Shown piece after piece: positions 8,633 through 18,290 of a stretch of DNA of 64,000 bases. The stretch spans positions 310,001 to 374,000 of the forward strand of contig JACKOP010000002.1 of the NCBI GenBank assembly GCA_024234165.1. The letters are read 5' to 3'. The translations under genes were made by a program, and so were the position numbers. Position 1 is the stretch's first letter. Every line of letters starts with the position of its first letter. Source of the DNA: Pseudomonadales bacterium. Its GTDB lineage: Bacteria > Pseudomonadota > Gammaproteobacteria > Pseudomonadales > UBA5518. Under the pieces are notes generated by a model. It ran no database searches, was not told the origin of the DNA, and worked only from the letters and a program-made list of their open reading frames with translations.

Positions 8633-10044
8633 CACGATACCCCCCATGCAGAATGGAACACTCCCTCACGGTCGATACGCTCGTAGGTATGCGCACCGAA
8701 ATGATCACGTTGCCCCTGGATCAGGTTTGCCGGCAGGCGGGCGCTGCGCATGCCGTCGAAATACGCGAGTGCCGCCGCCAGTGCCGGCACGGGGAGGCCA
8801 GCGGCGATTGCCTCGCACAGCGTCGCACGCAGCCCCGCGACGCCAGCGTTCAACGCCTGCACCACGACCGGTGCACATAGCAGACTCGCTGCTGCAGGGT
8901 CTGCTGCAAGCGCGGCTGCCATCGGATCGAGGATCGCCGCGCGGATGATGCAACCTGCCCGCCAGATACGGGCGACCGTCGCCAGGTCGGTGCCAAAGCC
9001 GTATTCCGCCGACGCGTGTGCAATCTGCCCCAGACCCTGGGCGTAGGCAATCCAGGCGCCAGAGTAATACGCATCCTCGAGTGCCTTCAGCACAATGACC
9101 CGATCCGCCGTGGACACGACGGGCGAGGAGTAAAGCGGAGCGAGCTGCTCGCGCTGTGCCTTGTACGCCGACAACGACCGCGCGGTCACGGCAGCATCGA
9201 TCGCCGGAACCGGCACGCCCAGATCCATCGCGTCCTGCGAGCTCCACTTGCCGGTACCCTTGGCCTTCGCACGATCGAGCACGGCATCGATCAACGCCCC
9301 ACCACCCTCCGGATCCGGCGTGCGCAATACTTCCACGGTGATCTCGACCAGGTAGCTTCGCAGTCTTCCCGCGTTCCAGCGTGCGAACTCGCTGGCCATC
9401 TCGTCGTTATTCATGCCGAGCCGGCGGCGCATCAGGTCATAGCACTCGGCGAGCATCTGCATCAACGCGTATTCGATCCCGTTGTGGATCATCTTCACGT
9501 AATGGCCTGCGGCACCTGCACCCATCAGTGCCACGCAAGGGTCATCGCCGGCACGCGCCGCCGCACTTTCGAGCACCAGGCGCAGGCGACGCCACGAATT
9601 TTCACTGCCACCCGGCATCATGCTCGGCCCGTGACGCGCACCGCTTTCTCCGCCCGAGACACCCATGCCGACGAACTCGATACCGTCCGGCGCCAGTTCG
9701 TCGATGCGTCGCATGGTGTCACGATAGAAACTGTTGCCCGCATCGACGATGAAGTCGCCGCGCTTGAGCAGCGGACGGAGTCCAGCAACGACCGTATCCA
9801 CGACCGCCCCCGCGGGCACCAGCAACAGCACCACCCGTGGTCGTCGCAACGCGGCGACGAAGTGCGCCAGATCGTCGAAACCCTGGATGTTGTCGGCCGG
9901 CAATGCACGCAATCTTTCCACCTGCGCGGGATTGCGCGCGTAGCCGGCGACCGAGTGACCGTGATCGGCCAGATTGAGCAGCAGATTCATTCCCATGGTG
10001 CCAAGCCCGATCATTCCGAGCTCGAATTCGCGCGCCTTCGACAT
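8632..10044 (-). CDS. gnd: 6-phosphogluconate dehydrogenase, decarboxylating
   Basis: Converts 6-phosphogluconate to ribulose 5-phosphate, CO2 and NADPH. The protein has 470 residues, the length of the long (dimeric) class. The Rossmann motif GLGTMGMNL lies near residue 13, the substrate signature GVSGGESGARHGPSMMPGG near 129, and the catalytic KMIHNGIEY near 184. The ATG overlaps the upstream kinase stop as TGATG, and its own stop overlaps the zwf start in the same way. Expression is therefore tightly linked across the operon. Confidence 0.95.
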   Translation of the reverse strand: MSKAREFELGMIGLGTMGMNLLLNLADHGHSVAGYARNPAQVERLRALPADNIQGFDDLAHFVAALRRPRVVLLLVPAGAVVDTVVAGLRPLLKRGDFIVDAGNSFYRDTMRRIDELAPDGIEFVGMGVSGGESGARHGPSMMPGGSENSWRRLRLVLESAAARAGDDPCVALMGAGAAGHYVKMIHNGIEYALMQMLAECYDLMRRRLGMNNDEMASEFARWNAGRLRSYLVEITVEVLRTPDPEGGGALIDAVLDRAKAKGTGKWSSQDAMDLGVPVPAIDAAVTARSLSAYKAQREQLAPLYSSPVVSTADRVIVLKALEDAYYSGAWIAYAQGLGQIAHASAEYGFGTDLATVARIWRAGCIIRAAILDPMAAALAADPAAASLLCAPVVVQALNAGVAGLRATLCEAIAAGLPVPALAAALAYFDGMRSARLPANLIQGQRDHFGAHTYERIDREGVFHSAWGVS

Positions 10045-11465
10045 CAGTTGACCCTCCCGGTGTTGCGACCAAGACGTTGTGCAGGAAAGTGACGCGTCAT
10101 CGCCGAGCCGTCTGGCCCCAGCAGCAACTGTGCACGCCGGTTCATGCGGTAGAACAACGGCACCAGCTCGCGGTCGTGGCGTCCGCTGGCGGCATCATCG
10201 AGCACGAAACGTTCGAGCGCCGCTTCGCCTTCCTGCCAGCTCGCGGGGCGCGTGCCGAGCAGCAGCGCAAGCTCATCGAGATCGGCATCCAGCAACTGCT
10301 GCCCGATCTCGTCGTGGCGCTGCAGATGCCGTACCAGACGGAATGCCACATGGAGCTGGTGATCGTGCCAGGCGTCTGCGTTGGGCAATTCACGCAACGA
10401 ACGCAACAGATGCGCATAGCGTCCGGCAACCGGACTCGTCCATGCAACCGGCGTCTCCACTGCCGGCAAATGGATGTCGAGGATCTCTGCCAGCGCCTCG
10501 ACCGCGAACAGATCGGTCTCCGAACACCAGCGCAGATTGATCATCACGTCCGACCCTGGCGGTGGATCACGCAGCGTCGCGCCGAGTGCAAGGTGATTGG
10601 TCAGCGTGAACGCGAAGTAGTAGACACGGATCGCGTCCATGTCGACCGCTCGGCCACTCAGTTCGGCGTAGCGCGCGTAGAGCGCCTCGAAGTCGCCGTA
10701 ACCGATCACGGTGTCGCGGATACGCCAGCCGGCGAGGTCCATCATCGGATCGCCAATGTGGCCGAGCTCCAGATCCAGCACAGCGAGCACGCGCCCGTCA
10801 GCGTGGTGGAACTGACCGCCGTCCCACAGCACCGCTGCCTCACGCCCGCGCGTATCCGGCCAGTTGCGCTTCAGCCAGCCGAGACAGAATTCCATGAACG
10901 GTTCAGGGTGTGTCTTGCGTGCCCTGAAGATTTCCTCGTAGCGGAGAATGCCGATGCGCCCTGCCTCGTCCGGCGTGGCGGCACGGCGGACACCGGCAGC
11001 CACGAATGGATCAAGCGGCAACGCATGCAGCGCCGCCAGGATCTGCAGGTAATGATCGACGACTGCGCGCCGCTCCTCTTCGCTTGCCGCAGCGAAATCC
11101 TCGGATCCGCCAACGCAATCCATCACGTAGGCGCACGGATCCTCGATCCAGCCGTACACGCGTGCCACTGGAATGCCGAACCCGTGCAGCAGTGACTGGA
11201 AGCGCATCTCGTGATCGAGCGGGAACACCATCGGCATGTCGGTACGCTCGCCGCGCACGCACAGCGCGAACCGTTCGCCGTCACGCTCCAGATCGACGAA
11301 CCACACCGGACGCCAGCGCGTCTGGCGTTCGATGCCAAGCACACGGCCACCCACGTGCGCGTGCAGCCACGCCGTGATCTTCTGTTCCGCCGTCTGCTCT
11401 GCGCCACCCATCGCATCATCCCCGTCATCGCTCGCCGTGGGGCCAGTCCGTGCGTCACCCGGCAT
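10044..11465 (-). CDS. APH-fold phosphotransferase (acyl-CoA-type kinase family)
   Basis: About 473 residues. The segment around residues 230-260 (AVLDLELGHIGDPMMDLAGW) is the DxE/D metal-binding block of aminoglycoside/choline-kinase-like phosphotransferases, of the branch found with acyl-CoA dehydrogenases. The preceding catalytic loop is atypical: the usual HGDxxxxN appears as WDGGQFHH, keeping the Asp but not the Asn. Family members of known function include 4-hydroxyacyl-CoA kinases such as LvaA. The stop overlaps the gnd start, so it is translationally coupled to the pentose phosphate genes, which is unusual. The start may be ATG 11465 or 11411. The substrate is unknown. Confidence 0.7.
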   Translation of the reverse strand: MPGDARTGPTASDDGDDAMGGAEQTAEQKITAWLHAHVGGRVLGIERQTRWRPVWFVDLERDGERFALCVRGERTDMPMVFPLDHEMRFQSLLHGFGIPVARVYGWIEDPCAYVMDCVGGSEDFAAASEEERRAVVDHYLQILAALHALPLDPFVAAGVRRAATPDEAGRIGILRYEEIFRARKTHPEPFMEFCLGWLKRNWPDTRGREAAVLWDGGQFHHADGRVLAVLDLELGHIGDPMMDLAGWRIRDTVIGYGDFEALYARYAELSGRAVDMDAIRVYYFAFTLTNHLALGATLRDPPPGSDVMINLRWCSETDLFAVEALAEILDIHLPAVETPVAWTSPVAGRYAHLLRSLRELPNADAWHDHQLHVAFRLVRHLQRHDEIGQQLLDADLDELALLLGTRPASWQEGEAALERFVLDDAASGRHDRELVPLFYRMNRRAQLLLGPDGSAMTRHFPAQRLGRNTGRVN

Positions 11466-11525
11466 GGCACGCGCGGGGCAGGGCGACTCGAAGCCGGCAC
11501 CCTCTTCATGGATAATTGCGCCGCC

Positions 11526-12551
11526 ATGAAACCGACACAGCAACGAAGCCACCTTACGCCATCACATCGCTTCTGCGTAGCGCCGATGATGGAATGGACC
11601 GATCGCCATTTCCGCTATTTCGCACGCCTGCTGTCGCGGCGCGCATTACTCTACACCGAGATGGTGACCAGCGCTGCGATCATGCACGGCGAACGCGATC
11701 GCCTGCTCGGCTTCGATGCCGCAGAGCATCCGCTCGCCCTGCAACTCGGTGGCAGCGACCCGCGCGAACTCGCCGCAGCCGCCCGCGTCGGCGTCGATTA
11801 CGGCTATGACGAGATCAACCTGAACGTGGGCTGCCCGTCGGACCGCGTGCAGTCCGGGCGCTTCGGGGCCTGCCTGATGGCCGAACCAGCGCTGGTCGCC
11901 GACTGTGTGGCGGCGATGCAGGCTGTAGCAGACGTACCGGTCACCGTGAAGTGCCGTATTGGTATCGACGAGCACGACTCGCCAGAGGAGCTCGTGCATT
12001 TCGTTGCTGCGGTTGCCAGCGCAGGAGCGCGCACCGTGATCGTGCACGCACGCAAGGCATGGTTGCAGGGCTTGTCCCCGAAGGAGAACCGTGAGATCCC
12101 GCCGCTGCACTACCCGACCGTATATGACCTGAAACGCGAGTTTCCGCAGTTGCGGATCGTGATCAACGGCGGCATCGACTCACTCGACGCGTGCGAGGAC
12201 CACCTGCACCACGTCGACGGCGTGATGCTGGGGCGCAGTGCGTATCACGACCCCTGGTTGCTTGCGCAAGTGGACTCACGGCTGTTCGGCGAAACCGACC
12301 CCGTACCGACGCGTCACCAGGCACTCGAAGCGTTCCTGCCGTATGTGGAACGTGAACTCGCTGCCGGACGCCGGCTGTGCCAGATCAGCCGCCATGTGCT
12401 GGGGCTGTTCCACGGTCGCCCCGGCGGCAAACGATTCCGTCGCTACATCGCTGAAAACGCGTACCGGTCGGGAGCCGGCATCGATGTATTGCGCCATGCC
12501 GCAGCCCTCGTTCCACCCGATTGCGATTCGCGGCAAATGACCGGAGCATGA
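11526..12551 (+). CDS. dusA: tRNA-dihydrouridine(20/20a) synthase
   Basis: FMN-dependent enzyme reducing U20/U20a in the tRNA D-loop. The 341-residue protein shows the N-terminal APMMEWTDRHFRYF, the catalytic-cysteine loop NVGCPSDRVQSGRFGACLM near residue 103, KCRIGID near 145, and the DusA-type stretch KAWLQGLSPKENREIPPL near 180, which separates it from DusB and DusC. The ATG at 11526 is used; another in-frame ATG is 18 bases upstream. It is divergent from the kinase gene, with the two 5' regions only about 60 bp apart. Confidence 0.93.
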   Translation: MKPTQQRSHLTPSHRFCVAPMMEWTDRHFRYFARLLSRRALLYTEMVTSAAIMHGERDRLLGFDAAEHPLALQLGGSDPRELAAAARVGVDYGYDEINLNVGCPSDRVQSGRFGACLMAEPALVADCVAAMQAVADVPVTVKCRIGIDEHDSPEELVHFVAAVASAGARTVIVHARKAWLQGLSPKENREIPPLHYPTVYDLKREFPQLRIVINGGIDSLDACEDHLHHVDGVMLGRSAYHDPWLLAQVDSRLFGETDPVPTRHQALEAFLPYVERELAAGRRLCQISRHVLGLFHGRPGGKRFRRYIAENAYRSGAGIDVLRHAAALVPPDCDSRQMTGA

Positions 12552-12557
12552 TGTCGA

Positions 12558-13292
12558 TCAGGGTGCTTCGTCTCCGAACTCGTCGTCGAAGCCGTCATCG
12601 AAATCCGGCTCCCGGGGTCCCCCTTCGATCAGGAGCTGGCGGCGCTTGAGGTAGAGGTTGCGCAGGAACACATAACGATCGCCGACGATCAGTTGCTCGG
12701 CCTCGAGGAGATTGGCGCGCTGATCCACGGCCTCCAGGGTACGCAGTGACCAGCGCGCAGTATCGTCCTCGAGGTAGGTGACCGGCTCGAGGAACCAGTC
12801 CCCGCCGACGCCGATGCCGTCGCGCACCGTGCTCGGGCCGAAGAACGGCAATACCAGATACGGCCCCGAACCCGCTCCCCAGCGGGCCAGCGTGACCCCG
12901 AAGTCGGTCGTCTTCTGCTGGATGCCCATCTGGCTCGCGACGTCGAACAGCCCGGCGATTCCAAGCGTGCTGTTGACTGCGAAGCGTCCGGCATCCAGAC
13001 CTGCATCACACAGATGTCCCTGCAACAGGTGATTCGCAAAACTCGGCACTTCGCCCAGGTTCGAGAAGAAGTTGCTGACTCCCCGATCGACGAAATGCGG
13101 CGTGACCGCCCGGTAGCCCTTGGCTACCGGCTTCAGCAACCCGCGGTCCAGAAACTCGTTGAACGCAAAAACATGTCGGTTGAACCCTTCCCATGGATCA
13201 TCCGTAGCCCCGCTCGCGGGCGCTGCCAGCGCCGCGAGCAACAGCCCAGCACCCAGCAACAGAGTGCTCGCATACCGCCGTGTCGTCGTCAT
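12558..13292 (-). CDS. mlaA: MlaA-family phospholipid-transport outer-membrane protein
   Basis: Part of the Mla system that removes misplaced phospholipids from the outer leaflet. A signal peptide (about residues 1-29, ending APASGA) is followed by DPWEGFNRHVFAFNEFLDR and the rest of the MlaA/VacJ domain (NSTLGIAGLFDVAS, GPYLVLPFFGPSTVRDG). No lipobox cysteine is present, unlike VacJ of E. coli, so it may be a non-lipidated form. The last 20 residues are strongly acidic. It is convergent with dusA, only six bases apart. No other mla genes are in the window. Confidence 0.88.
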   Translation of the reverse strand: MTTTRRYASTLLLGAGLLLAALAAPASGATDDPWEGFNRHVFAFNEFLDRGLLKPVAKGYRAVTPHFVDRGVSNFFSNLGEVPSFANHLLQGHLCDAGLDAGRFAVNSTLGIAGLFDVASQMGIQQKTTDFGVTLARWGAGSGPYLVLPFFGPSTVRDGIGVGGDWFLEPVTYLEDDTARWSLRTLEAVDQRANLLEAEQLIVGDRYVFLRNLYLKRRQLLIEGGPREPDFDDGFDDEFGDEAP

Positions 13293-13362
13293 CGGATCGT
13301 ACCGTTTCCGTTCCCGTTCAGCCTGCGCAGTCTAGCACGCAGGGGAAGGTCTCTCCGGCCGA

Positions 13363-14292
13363 TCACGCCTCACGCATCCATTCCAGCAACTGCGGAAACA
13401 GCTCGGCCTCGGCCTCCGGGCGCAACAACATCCCGGTATGCGAGTAGTCGGCACCACCGCCGGCAGCGCTGCCGACGATCAGCATCCGCCCGTCGTGGTG
13501 ACCGATTTCATGCATGAAATCCCGTACATCCTCCGGGTGACCGAACGCGCGATCGGCTGCCGAGGCGAAATACAGGCTGCGCGGCCACACACCGGCGGCG
13601 AGCGTCGCACCGTAGTCGAAGCCATCCTCGGGATCGAGCCACGCTGCCTCGCGCGCCCAGTGCAGCCCATCGAGGAAGCAGCGTCCGGACTCCCTCGCGG
13701 TACCGAGTCGCAACGCCGGTGCGGGCAGGTAGCCTTCCGCCGCAACGGCGATTCGTCCGATCCGGTTCCACAGCAGATCGATCAGCAAACGGCGTCGCAG
13801 GCCACCGGCACGCACCCGGCGGCGAGCAGCGAAATGCGCAAGCTGGCGCACACCGGGTGATTCGGCTCCACTGCGGGCAAGTGCGGCCACCGCAAGTACG
13901 CCCCCCAGCGAATGCGTGACCCAGGTCTGTTCACGCCCGCCCGTGAGTCGTCCCACCGTCGCTGCCAGTGCCGGAATGTCCTGGGTGATGATCTCGTGGA
14001 AGCCGAAGTCGCTGTGCTGGTTGATCGCCGGCCAGCTCTTTCCCTTTCCACGCAGGTCAGGCACGAACACCTCGCAGCCGTTGCGCGCCAGCCAGCACGC
14101 AAGCCCCAGACCGGAATGGGAATAGAAGATGTGGCCGTCTTCGGCCGCGCCATGCAGCATCAGCACCGGCTCGCCACGACCCTTGTCCCCGCACCACAGC
14201 CGGCGCAGGTGCAACTGCACCTTGCCGGTCACGGGGACCATCGAGGATTCCTGTCTGAGGGCAACGGCCATCGGCACGGTTCGGTCGGGCAT
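13363..14292 (-). CDS. Alpha/beta-hydrolase family protein
   Basis: A serine hydrolase of about 309 residues. Visible elements are the oxyanion-loop region LMLHGAAEDG near residue 45, the nucleophile elbow THSLGGV near 121, and a histidine in the C-terminal segment YSHTGML. The frame is open upstream to 15018 inside hrpA, but coding with homology begins only near ATG 14292 (or 14271), so I start there. It lies 44 bp downstream of hrpA on the same strand. Substrate unknown; esterase or lipase-like activity is a family-level guess. Confidence 0.75.
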   Translation of the reverse strand: MPDRTVPMAVALRQESSMVPVTGKVQLHLRRLWCGDKGRGEPVLMLHGAAEDGHIFYSHSGLGLACWLARNGCEVFVPDLRGKGKSWPAINQHSDFGFHEIITQDIPALAATVGRLTGGREQTWVTHSLGGVLAVAALARSGAESPGVRQLAHFAARRRVRAGGLRRRLLIDLLWNRIGRIAVAAEGYLPAPALRLGTARESGRCFLDGLHWAREAAWLDPEDGFDYGATLAAGVWPRSLYFASAADRAFGHPEDVRDFMHEIGHHDGRMLIVGSAAGGGADYSHTGMLLRPEAEAELFPQLLEWMREA

Positions 14293-14336
14293 CGGGCCGG
14301 CAAGTGTAGCCGATCCCCCCCTGCCCTGCCGGCGGT

Positions 14337-17300
14337 TCAACCTGCCCTGATCGAGTCGTCCCAGAGCCTGTCGAGGCGTTTCACGGAAACCGGCGCAATC
14401 GTTCCGATCTGCTGCGCAAACAGCGATACGCGATACTCCTCGAGCATCCAGCGGTACTCGGCGACACGGGCTGCGCCCAGCGCGCCGCCACGAGCCTGTT
14501 CCAGGTGGCGCAACAGTCGCTGCGTCAGCCCGTCGAGTTCGCGCACCGCCTCGAGGTCGCGCGCCAGCCGCAACGGCAACTTTTCCAGCCGCAGCGCCAG
14601 CGCCTCGAGATACACCGGAAACCGATCGAGCCAACGCGCCGGGGTCCGGTACAGGAAACCCGGTGCGAACAGCGCGGCGAGTTGCTGCTCGACGTCGCGT
14701 CGACTGGCTGCGAACGCCGGGAGCTCGAGCACCGCACGTTGCCTCTGGACCGCGTGGCGCTGCGCGGCGATACGTCCGAGCAGCTTCTCCAGTGCACTTG
14801 CGCGTGGCGTGATCGCCTGGCCGCAGCGCACAAGCAGCGTCTGGTAGGCTTGCGGGTCGCGTGGCAGCTCCGCATCGTCCGGCGGCAGGCAGCTCTCGAT
14901 CGCCGCAAGCAACAGGTCCTCGACCAATACCGCACGGTCGAATCCCGCACCCCATTGCAGCCCGATGCGTGGATCCTTCAGCAGGTTGCGACGCAACCAC
15001 GCCGCAGCCTGTCCACACTCGATCAGCAACAGACGGCGCACCCCCGCGCGGTGCGTCGCCAGCGCCTCGACGGCATCCGGGAAGGTTTCGGCTGCGACCG
15101 TATCACCCGCGTCGCGCAGCGCCGGATAGCCGGGCACGTCGAGCGCCTTGCCCGCAACCCGCACCACCTCGGGCAGCGGGCCGATATCCCAGCGTGTGAT
15201 GCCGCCTCGCGCGTACGCTGCCGGTGCGGCCCGCTGCACCTCGGTCTTCACGCGCGGTGCAAGCGCGAGGCGAATCCCCGCGATATCACGCCCTTCGGCA
15301 ATCACCGCGCCGTCGGCATCCTGCACGCGCAGATTCATGCGGTAAAACGGATCCAATGCATCTTCCTGCCACGCGTCGCGTGGCACCACGACGCCACGCT
15401 CACGCGCGAGCAGCGCCGCGAGCGCCTCGACGAGCGGAGTATCGGATGGCTGCAGTTGCGACAGCAGCACATCGACCGTGTCCGGCACCGGTACCAACGC
15501 CTTGCGACAGTGCTTCGGCAGGCCCTTCAGCAGCGCGATCAGCTTGTCGCGCAACAGGCCGGGCACCAGCCATTCGGGCACATGGCGCGGAAACTGATCG
15601 AGCAGGGCCAACGGCACCACTGCAGTTACCCCGTCCGCCGGATGACCCGGTTCGTAGCGGTATGCGAGCGGTACACCCCACTCGCGCCACTGCAGGCTGT
15701 CGGGGAACTGGGCCACACTCGGTGTTGCATCGAGCCGGCGCAGCAGGACCTCGCGCTGCATGCACAGCACATCCGGATCCCGCACCAGTGCGCCACGCAA
15801 CCATTTCTCCAGCGAAGGGTGATCGTGCACCGCTTCCGGCAGGCGCTCGTCGTAGAACTCGTGGATCACCGCGTCATCCACCAGCAGATCGCGCCGTCGA
15901 CCTTTGGCTTCCAGTTCCTCGACCTCGTCCAGCAGCGCGCGGTTGTGCAGCCAGAACTTCTGGCGGCTGCGGTAATCGCCCTCGACCAGCGCGCAGCGGA
16001 TGAAGATGCGGCGCGCCTCGGCGAGGTCGATGCGCCCGTAATCGACGTTGCCTCGATCGCTGAGCACCAGTCCGAACAGGCGCACGCGCTCGTTGGCGAG
16101 CACCTTGCCTGCGCGCACCGACCAGTGCGGCGAGTGGTGTTCGCGCTTCACCAGATGCTCGGCCCACGGCAGCGCCCACTCCGGCTCTACCGCGGCCACG
16201 CCGCGCGCATAGACACGCGTGGTCTCGACCAGCTCGGCGGCGACGATCCACCTGGGCGCCTTGCGAAACACCGCCGATCCGGGATGGATCGCAAACCGCC
16301 TTCCACGCACGCCTTCGTAGTCACGCTCCTCGGTGCGGGTACCGATGTGCGTGAGCATGCCCGCGAGCACCGCGCGGTGCAGCGCCTCCTCCGCGACCGG
16401 TGCATGGTTTTCCGTCAGCCCGAGCTCGCGGCATGTCAGTCGCAGCTGGTGGTGGATGTCGCGCCACTCGCGCAGGCGCAGGAACGACAGGAACTCGCGC
16501 TGGCACAGCCGCCGCCACTGGCTGGCGTTCAGCGCCTGGCGTCGCTCCTCGACGTACTCCCACAACCGCAGCACGCTGACGAAATCCGAAGTCGGACACG
16601 CGAAACGGCGATGGCTTTCATCCGCTGCCTGCTGGCGCTCTACCGGACGCTCACGCGGATCCTGGATGCTCAGGAATGCACTGACCACGAGCATCTCGGC
16701 CAACACGCCGAGTTCGGCCGCAGCCAGCAGCATGCGTGCGACGCGCGGATCGACCGGCAGGCGAGCCAACTGGCGCCCGATCCTGCTCAGACCACCCCTG
16801 CGATCGAGTGCTCCCAATTCTTCCAGCAGACGCAGTCCGTCGTTGATCTGTCGTTGTTCGGGCGGGTCCAGGAACGGGAACCGCGCAATCTCTCCCAGCC
16901 CCAGTGCCTGCATCTGCAGGACCACCGACGCGAGCCCGGTACGCAGGATCTCGGGATCGGTGAACTCGGGGCGAGCGAGAAAATCCCGCTCGGAATAAAG
17001 CCGCACGCAGATGCCATCGCTGAGGCGTCCACAACGGCCCTTGCGCTGGTCGGCGCTGGCTCGCGACACCGGCTCGATCGGCAGGCGCTGCACCTTCGAA
17101 CGCACGCTGTAACGGCTGATGCGAGCGAGCCCCGGGTCGATCACGTAACGAATGCCCGGCACGGTCAGCGAGGTCTCGGCGACGTTGGTGGCCAGCACGA
17201 TGCGCCGTCCGCCACGCGCCCCCGGTCGCAGCACACGCGCCTGCTCCGCCTGCGACAGCCGCGAATACAGCGGCAGCACCTCGATGTGCGGCAGGCCCGA

Positions 17301-18287
17301 CTTGCGCAGCGCAAGCGCGGTCTCGCGGATATCGCGCTCACCGGCATGAAAGACCAGGATGTCCCCACGCCCGGCGTGTGCGCTGCCACGCTCGTGCGCG
17401 ATCAGTTCGGCGACCGCCGCGACTATCGCAGCCGGCAGGTCCGCGTCGTCTTCGGGCAGTGGGCGATACCACAGCTCGACCGGATAGGTGCGACCGGCCA
17501 CCTCGATCACCGGCGCCCCGGCAAAGTGTTGCGCAAACCGTGCAACGTCGATGGTCGCCGAGGTGATCACCAGCTTCAGGTCCGGGCGCTGGGGCAGCAG
17601 CCGCTGCAGGTAGCCAAGCAGGAAATCGATGTTCAGGCTGCGCTCGTGCGCCTCGTCGATGATGAGCGTGTCGTAGCGTTCGAGCCGACGGTCGGCGGAG
17701 ATTTCCGCAAGCAGGATACCGTCGGTCATCAGCTTGATCAGCGTGTCCGGCGTGGAACGGTCGGCGAAGCGCACCTGCGAGGCGACCAGCGTCGTGCCTG
17801 CCGCGCCTAGCTCCTCGGCGATGCGCGCAGCCACCGCCTGGGCGGCAATTCGTCGCGGCTGCGTATGTCCAATCATGCCGTGCACGCCGCGCCCGAGTTC
17901 GAGACACAGCTTCGGCAACTGGGTGGTCTTGCCCGAGCCGGTATCACCGGCAAGGATGACGACCTGATGTTGCGCCAGCGCTTGCAGAATGCGCTCACGC
18001 GCCGCGCTGACCGGCAGTTCCGGCGGATAGTCGATCGCAGTCGGCAACAGCAGGCGTCGCCGCTCCACGCGTGCGATCGACTCGTCCATCGCAGCACCGA
18101 GAGCACCCTGCAGACGGTCGTGCGGCTTGCCCTGACGAACCAGATCGGCGAGTTGCATGAACTGGCGTGTCAGACGCGCGCGATCCGCCCCCAGCACCTG
18201 CGCCAGGCGGGCGTGCATCTGCTGCAGCACCGGCGGCAGCACTGCTGCGCGCGGCTCTCGCCCCGTTACCCGTTCAGTCGCCGTCAT
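14337..18287 (-). CDS. hrpA: ATP-dependent RNA helicase HrpA
   Basis: DEAH-box RNA helicase of 1316 residues, close to the length of E. coli HrpA. Walker A GDTGSGKTTQLPK near residue 114, the DEAH box DEAHERSLN near 212, motif III TSATID, and the QRKGRCGR motif VI near 416 are all clear. A helicase-associated domain, an OB-like region and the long C-terminal DUF3418 region follow. HrpA resolves stalled ribosomes and processes some fimbrial mRNAs in E. coli. The start is three bases after the acyl-CoA ligase stop, so the two genes probably share a transcript. Confidence 0.95.
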   Translation of the reverse strand: MTATERVTGREPRAAVLPPVLQQMHARLAQVLGADRARLTRQFMQLADLVRQGKPHDRLQGALGAAMDESIARVERRRLLLPTAIDYPPELPVSAARERILQALAQHQVVILAGDTGSGKTTQLPKLCLELGRGVHGMIGHTQPRRIAAQAVAARIAEELGAAGTTLVASQVRFADRSTPDTLIKLMTDGILLAEISADRRLERYDTLIIDEAHERSLNIDFLLGYLQRLLPQRPDLKLVITSATIDVARFAQHFAGAPVIEVAGRTYPVELWYRPLPEDDADLPAAIVAAVAELIAHERGSAHAGRGDILVFHAGERDIRETALALRKSGLPHIEVLPLYSRLSQAEQARVLRPGARGGRRIVLATNVAETSLTVPGIRYVIDPGLARISRYSVRSKVQRLPIEPVSRASADQRKGRCGRLSDGICVRLYSERDFLARPEFTDPEILRTGLASVVLQMQALGLGEIARFPFLDPPEQRQINDGLRLLEELGALDRRGGLSRIGRQLARLPVDPRVARMLLAAAELGVLAEMLVVSAFLSIQDPRERPVERQQAADESHRRFACPTSDFVSVLRLWEYVEERRQALNASQWRRLCQREFLSFLRLREWRDIHHQLRLTCRELGLTENHAPVAEEALHRAVLAGMLTHIGTRTEERDYEGVRGRRFAIHPGSAVFRKAPRWIVAAELVETTRVYARGVAAVEPEWALPWAEHLVKREHHSPHWSVRAGKVLANERVRLFGLVLSDRGNVDYGRIDLAEARRIFIRCALVEGDYRSRQKFWLHNRALLDEVEELEAKGRRRDLLVDDAVIHEFYDERLPEAVHDHPSLEKWLRGALVRDPDVLCMQREVLLRRLDATPSVAQFPDSLQWREWGVPLAYRYEPGHPADGVTAVVPLALLDQFPRHVPEWLVPGLLRDKLIALLKGLPKHCRKALVPVPDTVDVLLSQLQPSDTPLVEALAALLARERGVVVPRDAWQEDALDPFYRMNLRVQDADGAVIAEGRDIAGIRLALAPRVKTEVQRAAPAAYARGGITRWDIGPLPEVVRVAGKALDVPGYPALRDAGDTVAAETFPDAVEALATHRAGVRRLLLIECGQAAAWLRRNLLKDPRIGLQWGAGFDRAVLVEDLLLAAIESCLPPDDAELPRDPQAYQTLLVRCGQAITPRASALEKLLGRIAAQRHAVQRQRAVLELPAFAASRRDVEQQLAALFAPGFLYRTPARWLDRFPVYLEALALRLEKLPLRLARDLEAVRELDGLTQRLLRHLEQARGGALGAARVAEYRWMLEEYRVSLFAQQIGTIAPVSVKRLDRLWDDSIRAG

Positions 18288-18290
18288 CGA

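Noticed and set aside
14505..17810. Plus-strand open frame of 1101 codons
   Set aside because: Antisense shadow of hrpA, with no recognisable domain.
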